Shown: piece after piece, positions 14,043 through 21,211 of the stretch | Layout: the number at the start of each line of letters is the position of its first letter | Numbering within the stretch: the first letter of the stretch is position 1 | Source of the DNA: a bacterium | GTDB taxonomy: Bacteria; Bacillota; Bacilli; Lactobacillales; Streptococcaceae | Direction of reading: 5' to 3' | Length of the DNA: 21,211 bases | NCBI GenBank assembly: GCA_905221435.1 | Contig: CAJNDD010000030.1 | Span: 1 to 21,211 of the forward strand | The notes under the pieces: model-generated | What the model was told of the DNA's origin: nothing | Database searches by the model: none | What the model saw: only the letters and a program-made list of their open reading frames with translations | Translations under genes and position numbers: made by a program

Positions 14043-14051
14043 TGGTACAAT
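14043..14051 (+). promoter_or_regulatory. Extended -10 promoter of the small membrane protein gene
   Basis: TGGTACAAT is an extended -10 lying 12 nt after the dnaX stop. AATCCT (6 nt) separates it from ATG 14058. The geometry is the same as at plsY and the methionine-sulfoxide reductase gene. No clear -35 is seen. Confidence 0.65.
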
Positions 14052-14057
14052 AATCCT

Positions 14058-14252
14058 ATGACTAGACAACAATTTATCGTGATAGCACTATTTACTGCTG
14101 CTGAGACTTATTTTTTCAATGAAGCATGGATGACGGGTCGCTATTTTATGGCAGCCTTTTGGGCCATTCTACTTTTTCGAAATTTTAGGTTAAGTTATGT
14201 AATGGGGAAAATAGTAGATGCCATTGATCAGCACCTAAACCGTAAGGATTAG
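14058..14252 (+). CDS. Small two-TM membrane protein (DUF3272-like)
   Basis: The 64-residue product has two hydrophobic segments (about 5-20 and 28-42), a positively charged stretch (RNFRLSYVMGK) and a short polar tail ending in NRKD. It resembles DUF3272, a family of short streptococcal membrane proteins of unknown role; this is from memory. It follows dnaX by 27 nt, has no Shine-Dalgarno, and sits behind an extended -10 placed 6 nt from the ATG, so it is probably translated from a leaderless message. It may also be read from dnaX transcripts. A terminator separates it from the suf operon. Confidence 0.75.
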   Translation: MTRQQFIVIALFTAAETYFFNEAWMTGRYFMAAFWAILLFRNFRLSYVMGKIVDAIDQHLNRKD

Positions 14253-14274
14253 TCACTAGCTTCTAAACAAAATC

Positions 14275-14297
14275 AAAGCCTTTTGGGCTTTTTTTTG
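14275..14297 (+). terminator. Terminator before the suf operon
   Basis: AAAGCC (14275-14280) pairs with GGCTTT (14286-14291) around TTTTG, followed by a T run to 14296. The suf -10 begins inside the end of the T run. Confidence 0.85.
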
Positions 14298-14304
14298 TTA
14301 TACT
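14296..14304 (+). promoter_or_regulatory. Possible promoter of the suf operon
   Basis: TGTTATACT is an extended -10 at the tail of the preceding terminator. It would start transcription near 14311 and leave a leader of about 94 nt before sufC. No good -35 is seen. I find no recognisable Fe-S regulator site in the leader. Confidence 0.45.
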
Positions 14305-14404
14305 AGTAGAGTATATTTATGGACCTTTTCTTGTATTTTTTAGAGAAATGTAAGTGATTTCGCTAAGGATAAAGGAAGTAGGCCAGAAAAAGAAAGGAAC
14401 TATC

Positions 14405-15175
14405 ATGTCAGTATTAGAGATCAAAGATCTTCACGTTGAGATTGAAGGAAAAGAAATTTTGAAAGGGGTCAACCTGACCCTGAAAACAGGAGAAATCGCA
14501 GCTATCATGGGACCAAATGGTACTGGTAAATCGACTCTTTCTGCCGCTATCATGGGAAACCCTAACTATGAGGTAACCAAAGGTGAAGTCTTGTTTGATG
14601 GCGTAAACATCCTTGAGTTGGAAGTGGACGAGCGCGCGCGTATGGGACTTTTCCTTGCTATGCAATACCCATCAGAAATTCCTGGAATTACCAACGCTGA
14701 GTTTCTTCGTGCAGCCATGAATGCTGGCAAAGAAGATGATGAAAAGATTTCAGTTCGTGAATTCATCACTAAATTAGACGAGAAAATGGAATTGCTCAAC
14801 ATGAAAGAAGAAATGGCTGAGCGCTACCTCAACGAAGGTTTCTCTGGTGGTGAGAAAAAACGTAATGAAATTCTTCAACTTTTGATGTTGGAACCAACAT
14901 TTGCCCTTTTAGATGAGATTGACTCAGGTCTTGATATTGACGCTCTTAAAGTTGTATCGAAAGGTGTCAATGCTATGCGTGGTGAAGGTTTTGGTGCTAT
15001 GATTATCACTCACTACCAACGTCTTTTGAACTACATCACACCTGATGTGGTACATGTGATGATGGAAGGTCGTGTTGTCCTTTCTGGTGGTCCAGAATTG
15101 GCAGCTCGTTTGGAACGTGAAGGATACGCAAAACTGGCTGAAGAACTTGGCTATGACTACAAGGAAGAATTGTAA
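14405..15175 (+). CDS. sufC: Fe-S cluster assembly ATPase SufC
   Basis: SufC is the ABC-type ATPase of the SufBCD scaffold complex, in the cytoplasm. The 256 residues show Walker A GPNGTGKS (36-43), the ABC signature FSGGEKKRNEI, Walker B FALLDEIDSGLD and the H-loop IITHY. Unlike transporters, no membrane partner is nearby; the partners are sufB and sufD in the same operon. ATG 14405 follows GAAAGGAAC with good spacing and matches the family start MSVLEIKDLHV. An in-frame ATG at 14354 would add 17 residues without support. It is the first gene of sufCDSUB. Confidence 0.97.
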   Translation: MSVLEIKDLHVEIEGKEILKGVNLTLKTGEIAAIMGPNGTGKSTLSAAIMGNPNYEVTKGEVLFDGVNILELEVDERARMGLFLAMQYPSEIPGITNAEFLRAAMNAGKEDDEKISVREFITKLDEKMELLNMKEEMAERYLNEGFSGGEKKRNEILQLLMLEPTFALLDEIDSGLDIDALKVVSKGVNAMRGEGFGAMIITHYQRLLNYITPDVVHVMMEGRVVLSGGPELAARLEREGYAKLAEELGYDYKEEL

Positions 15176-15202
15176 TTCCCTCGTATCTTTTAGGAGAAGT
15201 AA

Positions 15203-18126
<2,924 letters not shown>

Positions 18127-18129
<3 letters not shown>

Positions 18130-18149
18130 GACAAGTTTCTTTTGTCTTA
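18127..18149 (+). other. Stem-loop between sufU and sufB
   Basis: TAAGACAA (18127-18134) pairs perfectly with TTGTCTTA (18142-18149) around GTTTCTT. The sufU stop codon is the first three bases of the stem. No T-run follows, so it is not a normal terminator. It may set mRNA stability or attenuate sufB relative to the upstream genes; the role is inferred. Confidence 0.55.
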
Positions 18150-18186
18150 TGAATCATTAGTAATATAGAATGAAAGAAAGGATATT

Positions 18187-19599
18187 ATGGCTGAAGAAAG
18201 AGTAGAACCAAAACCAATTGACCTTGGTGAATATAAATTTGGTTTCCATGACGATGTAGAGCCTGTCCTATCGACAGGAAAAGGACTCAACGAAGGTGTT
18301 ATTCGTGAATTATCTGCTGCCAAGGGTGAGCCTGAGTGGATGTTAGAATTTCGATTGAAATCTTACGAAACCTTTAAGAAAATGCCCATGCAAACTTGGG
18401 GAGCAGACTTGTCAGAGATTGACTTTGATGACTTAATCTACTACCAAAAACCTTCTGATAAACCTGCCCGTTCTTGGGATGAAGTTCCTGAGAAAATCAA
18501 AGAAACCTTTGAACGTATCGGGATTCCAGAAGCTGAACGTGCTTATCTAGCAGGGGCCTCTGCCCAGTACGAGTCAGAAGTGGTATACCACAACATGAAG
18601 GAAGAGTTTGAGAAGTTAGGTATTATCTTTACAGATACGGATTCTGCCCTCAAGGAATACCCAGACTTGTTTAAACAATACTTTGCGAAGTTGGTACCAC
18701 CGACTGATAACAAGTTGGCGGCCCTCAACTCAGCAGTATGGTCGGGTGGAACCTTTATCTATGTGCCAAAAGGTGTCAAGGTAGATATTCCGCTTCAAAC
18801 TTACTTCCGTATCAACAACGAAAATACAGGTCAGTTCGAACGTACCTTGATTATTGTTGATGAAGGAGCAAGCGTCCATTACGTAGAAGGATGTACAGCA
18901 CCAACTTATTCTAGCAACAGCTTGCACGCTGCCATTGTAGAAATTTTCGCATTGGACGGAGCTTATATGCGTTATACAACCATCCAAAACTGGTCTGATA
19001 ATGTCTATAACTTGGTAACGAAACGTGCCAAAGCATTGAAAGATGCGACTGTTGAGTGGATTGATGGTAACTTGGGTGCTAAAACAACCATGAAATACCC
19101 ATCTGTTTATCTAGATGGAGAAGGAGCGCGTGGTACTATGCTCTCTATCGCCTTTGCTAACGCTGGGCAACATCAAGATACGGGTGCCAAGATGATCCAC
19201 AACGCTCCACACACAAGCTCATCAATCGTGTCTAAATCCATCGCTAAAGGTGGAGGAAAGGTGGACTATCGTGGACAAGTAACCTTTAACAAAAACTCTA
19301 AGAAATCTGTTTCTCACATCGAGTGTGATACCATTATCATGGATGACTTATCAGCGTCAGATACCATCCCATTCAATGAAATTCACAACTCGCAAGTTGC
19401 ATTGGAACACGAAGCCAAGGTATCTAAGATTTCAGAAGAACAACTATACTACCTCATGAGTCGTGGTTTGTCAGAATCTGAAGCTACTGAGATGATTGTC
19501 ATGGGATTTGTTGAACCCTTCACTAAAGAGCTTCCAATGGAATATGCAGTTGAGCTGAACCGCTTGATTAGCTATGAAATGGAAGGATCTGTTGGGTAA
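18187..19599 (+). CDS. sufB: Fe-S cluster assembly protein SufB
   Basis: SufB is the scaffold subunit on which SufBCD builds Fe-S clusters. The 470 residues have the family length. The N-terminus includes [16 protein letters not shown]. The middle has the conserved [19 protein letters not shown] and [16 protein letters not shown]. The C-terminus has [19 protein letters not shown] with the conserved Cys and [21 protein letters not shown], shared with SufD. Being last in sufCDSUB, it has a 57-nt gap from sufU that holds a stem-loop. RBS GAAAGGAT precedes ATG 18187. A strong terminator ends the operon. Confidence 0.97.
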   Translation: MAEERVEPKPIDLGEYKFGFHDDVEPVLSTGKGLNEGVIRELSAAKGEPEWMLEFRLKSYETFKKMPMQTWGADLSEIDFDDLIYYQKPSDKPARSWDEVPEKIKETFERIGIPEAERAYLAGASAQYESEVVYHNMKEEFEKLGIIFTDTDSALKEYPDLFKQYFAKLVPPTDNKLAALNSAVWSGGTFIYVPKGVKVDIPLQTYFRINNENTGQFERTLIIVDEGASVHYVEGCTAPTYSSNSLHAAIVEIFALDGAYMRYTTIQNWSDNVYNLVTKRAKALKDATVEWIDGNLGAKTTMKYPSVYLDGEGARGTMLSIAFANAGQHQDTGAKMIHNAPHTSSSIVSKSIAKGGGKVDYRGQVTFNKNSKKSVSHIECDTIIMDDLSASDTIPFNEIHNSQVALEHEAKVSKISEEQLYYLMSRGLSESEATEMIVMGFVEPFTKELPMEYAVELNRLISYEMEGSVG

Positions 19600-19607
19600 G
19601 AATATGC

Positions 19608-19646
19608 AAATTCTGAACAGAAATCCCTTCTGTTCAGAATTTTTTT
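19608..19646 (+). terminator. Terminator of the suf operon
   Basis: AAATTCTGAACAG (19608-19620) and CTGTTCAGAATTT (19630-19642) form a perfect 13-bp stem with a 9-nt loop. A T-run continues to 19646. Confidence 0.95.
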
Positions 19647-19667
19647 CAAAAAACAACCTAATAAATA

Positions 19668-19696
19668 TTCACAAAACTGCTTTTATATGGTAAAAT
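19668..19696 (+). promoter_or_regulatory. Promoter of the amino acid permease gene
   Basis: -35 TTCACA (19668-19673), 17-nt spacer, -10 TAAAAT (19691-19696), with TGG before it making an extended -10. The start falls near 19703; GGAG at 19715-19718 serves ATG 19726. Confidence 0.75.
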
Positions 19697-19725
19697 AAAA
19701 CAATTACATTTAGTGGAGATGAAGT

Positions 19726-21123
19726 ATGAATATTTTTAGAACCAAGGATGTTAGTCTGGGACGAACGGAAATGCGTCGCCATTTGAAATTATGGGATTTG
19801 ATTCTATTAGGAATCGGTGCCATGGTAGGGACAGGGATTTTCACCATTACAGGAACAGCAGCAGCTACACTAGCTGGCCCATCACTAGTGGTTTCCATTG
19901 TGATTTCTGCCCTATGTGTTTCTTTATCAGCCCTCTTTTTTGCGGAATTCGCCTCTCGTGTGCCTGCTACTGGTGGTGCTTATAGTTACCTCTATGCGAT
20001 TCTAGGAGAATTGCCAGCCTGGATTGCTGGTTGGTTGACCATCATGGAATTCATGACGGCTGTTTCAGGTGTGGCGTCTGGCTGGGCAGCTTACTTTAAG
20101 GGTCTGCTCAGTAATTATGGTATCTCCATGCCGCAAGCCTTGAATGGAACCTTTAATCCTGAACAAGGAACATATATCGATCTTCTGCCTATTTTAGTGC
20201 TTACTTTGGTAACGGGATTGGTTTTATTAAATTCCAAGGCAGCTTTGCGATTTAATTCGCTTTTAGTTGTCTTGAAATTCTCAGCTCTCGCATTATTTAT
20301 CCTAGTTGGGATTTGGTACATCAAGCCTGAAAATTGGACGAATTTTGCTCCATTTGGTTTTGGTAAACTATATGGTGGAAGCACAGGGATTATGGCAGGT
20401 GCATCTTTGATGTTCTTTGGATTTCTCGGATTTGAGTCTATTTCCATGGCAGTTGATGAAATTCAAAGTCCGCAAAAAAATATTCCCCGCGGAATCGTGC
20501 TTTCTCTGACAATCGTCACCATTCTCTATGCTTTGGTAACCTTAGTATTGACAGGGATTGTTCGCTACAGTAAGCTCAATGTGGACGATGCAGTAGCATT
20601 TTCATTACGGAGTATTGGTATCGGTTGGGCGGCCAACTATGTTTCGTTTGTAGCCATTCTCACCCTGATAACCGTATGTATCTCCATGACTTATGCTTTA
20701 TCTCGGATGATTTATAGCTTAGCTCGTGATGGACTTTTACCTCGAAGTTTTAAACAGCTAAGTAAAACTAGCCGAGTTCCTAAAAATGCGACCATCTTAA
20801 CAGGAGTTGCTTCAGCCATTGCTGCAGGAGTATTTCCTCTAGCCAGTATTGCAGCCTTCCTAAATATCTGTACCTTAGCTTATCTCATTTTGCTAGCCTA
20901 TGGAATAATAAAACTCAGAAAGGATAAGGGTATGCCAAAAGAGGGAGAGTTTAAAACTCCCTTGGTGCCACTTTTGCCAATTCTTTCCATTCTTATCTGT
21001 GTTTCCTTTATGCTTCAATATAGTCTAGATACTTGGATTGCCTTTGGCATTGCTCTTGTAGTTGGTCTAGTCATTTACTTTACTTACGGGTTCCACCATT
21101 CAACCCTCGCAGAAGAAGAATAA
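19726..21123 (+). CDS. APC-family amino acid permease (cationic amino acid transporter-like)
   Basis: The 465-residue product has about 12 membrane segments. The APC signature in the first two is clear: LKLWDLILLGIGAMVGTGIF with the Gly-rich unwound helix, then ITGTAAATLAGPSL. Further family features are GGAYSYLYAILGELPAWIAGW (about 84-104), FFGFLGFESISMAVDEIQSP in segment 6 with the conserved FxGFE, and ALSRMIYSLARDGLLP. It resembles the YfnA/CAT subgroup that imports amino acids such as arginine or branched-chain substrates by secondary transport; the exact substrate cannot be told. It has its own strong promoter. Downstream is an IS3 end only 17 nt past the stop. In pneumococcus I remember a penicillin-binding protein gene following sufB, so this is a different neighbourhood. 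Confidence 0.9.
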   Translation: MNIFRTKDVSLGRTEMRRHLKLWDLILLGIGAMVGTGIFTITGTAAATLAGPSLVVSIVISALCVSLSALFFAEFASRVPATGGAYSYLYAILGELPAWIAGWLTIMEFMTAVSGVASGWAAYFKGLLSNYGISMPQALNGTFNPEQGTYIDLLPILVLTLVTGLVLLNSKAALRFNSLLVVLKFSALALFILVGIWYIKPENWTNFAPFGFGKLYGGSTGIMAGASLMFFGFLGFESISMAVDEIQSPQKNIPRGIVLSLTIVTILYALVTLVLTGIVRYSKLNVDDAVAFSLRSIGIGWAANYVSFVAILTLITVCISMTYALSRMIYSLARDGLLPRSFKQLSKTSRVPKNATILTGVASAIAAGVFPLASIAAFLNICTLAYLILLAYGIIKLRKDKGMPKEGEFKTPLVPLLPILSILICVSFMLQYSLDTWIAFGIALVVGLVIYFTYGFHHSTLAEEE

Positions 21124-21141
21124 AAGCTGGGAATTGAACTG

Positions 21142-21186
21142 CACCCCAAAAGTTAGACAGAAAAAATCTAACTTTTGGGGTGTTTT
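21142..21186 (+). terminator. Perfect 16-bp hairpin at the IS end
   Basis: CACCCCAAAAGTTAGA (21142-21157) pairs perfectly with TCTAACTTTTGGGGTG (21167-21182) around CAGAAAAAA, followed by TTTTATT. It can terminate permease transcripts entering the IS. Its 3' arm holds GGGGTG (21177-21182), the only ribosome-binding-like sequence, 7 nt before the transposase ATG. Confidence 0.75.
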
Positions 21187-21189
21187 ATT

Positions 21190-21211
21190 ATGAAATTGAG
21201 TTATGAAGATA
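21190..21211 (+). CDS. IS3-family transposase OrfA, first codons only
   Basis: ATG 21190 opens MKLSYED, which from memory is the start of the helix-turn-helix OrfA protein of streptococcal IS3/IS150-type elements. Seven codons are visible, so the identity rests mainly on the adjoining IS end. GGGGTG lies 7 nt upstream inside the hairpin. Confidence 0.6.

Larger units (their letters stand above)
21140..21211 (+). mobile_element. Left end of an IS3-family insertion sequence (cut by window end)
   Basis: TGCACCCCAAAAGTTAGAC begins at 21140, 17 nt after the permease stop. It looks like a terminal inverted repeat with a TG tip typical of IS3/IS150-group elements. The repeat is mirrored at once, forming a hairpin, and is followed by an orfA start MKLSYED. 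The rest lies outside the window, so completeness cannot be judged. Confidence 0.7.

Noticed and set aside
14354..14404. Upstream ATG extending SufC by 17 residues
   Set aside because: The added residues are not in the family, and GAAAGGAAC is well placed for ATG 14405.
19638..19656. Second CodY box near the permease (AATTTTTTTCAAAAAA)
   Set aside because: It matches only the A/T flanks of the consensus and is the T-run of the suf terminator.

Overview
The window reads as chromosomal core DNA of a Streptococcus of the mitis/oralis/pneumoniae group. This rests on near-identity, from memory, of PlsY, ParE, ParC, RpsA and the SUF proteins to pneumococcal ones, a CodY box, low GC, and streptococcal ISL3- and IS3-type insertion sequences. 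Species was not determined. The gene order after sufB (an amino acid permease, then an IS) differs from the pneumococcal order I remember, which favours a commensal mitis-group species.

Layout. 1-348 is the 3' end of a DEAD-box RNA helicase gene. 354-629 is an internally deleted ISL3-family element with both ends and the tail of its transposase. plsY (minus strand) and parE diverge from 1272-1406. Between parE and parC (3351-6239) lies an accessory block: three small membrane proteins and an AadE-like nucleotidyltransferase. Two of the membrane proteins are clear paralogues, each followed by an aadE-like gene with the same 11-nt overlap; the first aadE copy is a wreck and the second is intact. 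parC follows, then ilvE behind a perfect CodY operator, a DUF2969 gene, tRNA-Tyr and tRNA-Gln, and rpsA (ribosomal protein S1). Next come a free-methionine-sulfoxide reductase gene overlapping dnaX, and a 64-residue membrane protein. The complete sufCDSUB iron-sulfur operon occupies 14405-19599, and an APC-family amino acid permease 19726-21123. The window ends inside the first codons of an IS3-family transposase gene, whose upstream end is a perfect 16-bp hairpin.

How the genes work together. ParE and ParC form topoisomerase IV, and DnaX is the clamp-loader subunit of DNA polymerase III. PlsY starts phospholipid synthesis. IlvE closes branched-chain amino acid synthesis under probable CodY control. 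SufCDSUB builds Fe-S clusters: SufS and SufU mobilise sulfur, SufBCD is the scaffold.

Most notable observations: (i) plsY, the methionine-sulfoxide reductase gene and the 64-residue membrane protein gene share an extended -10 placed exactly 6 nt before the ATG, predicting leaderless mRNAs; (ii) the duplicated membrane-protein/nucleotidyltransferase unit between parE and parC; (iii) the perfect CodY box at ilvE; (iv) the miniature ISL3 derivative; (v) the IS3 end, which can act as a terminator and bury the transposase ribosome-binding site. I found no CRISPR array, prophage or clearly new multi-gene system. The closest candidate is the membrane-protein/AadE unit.
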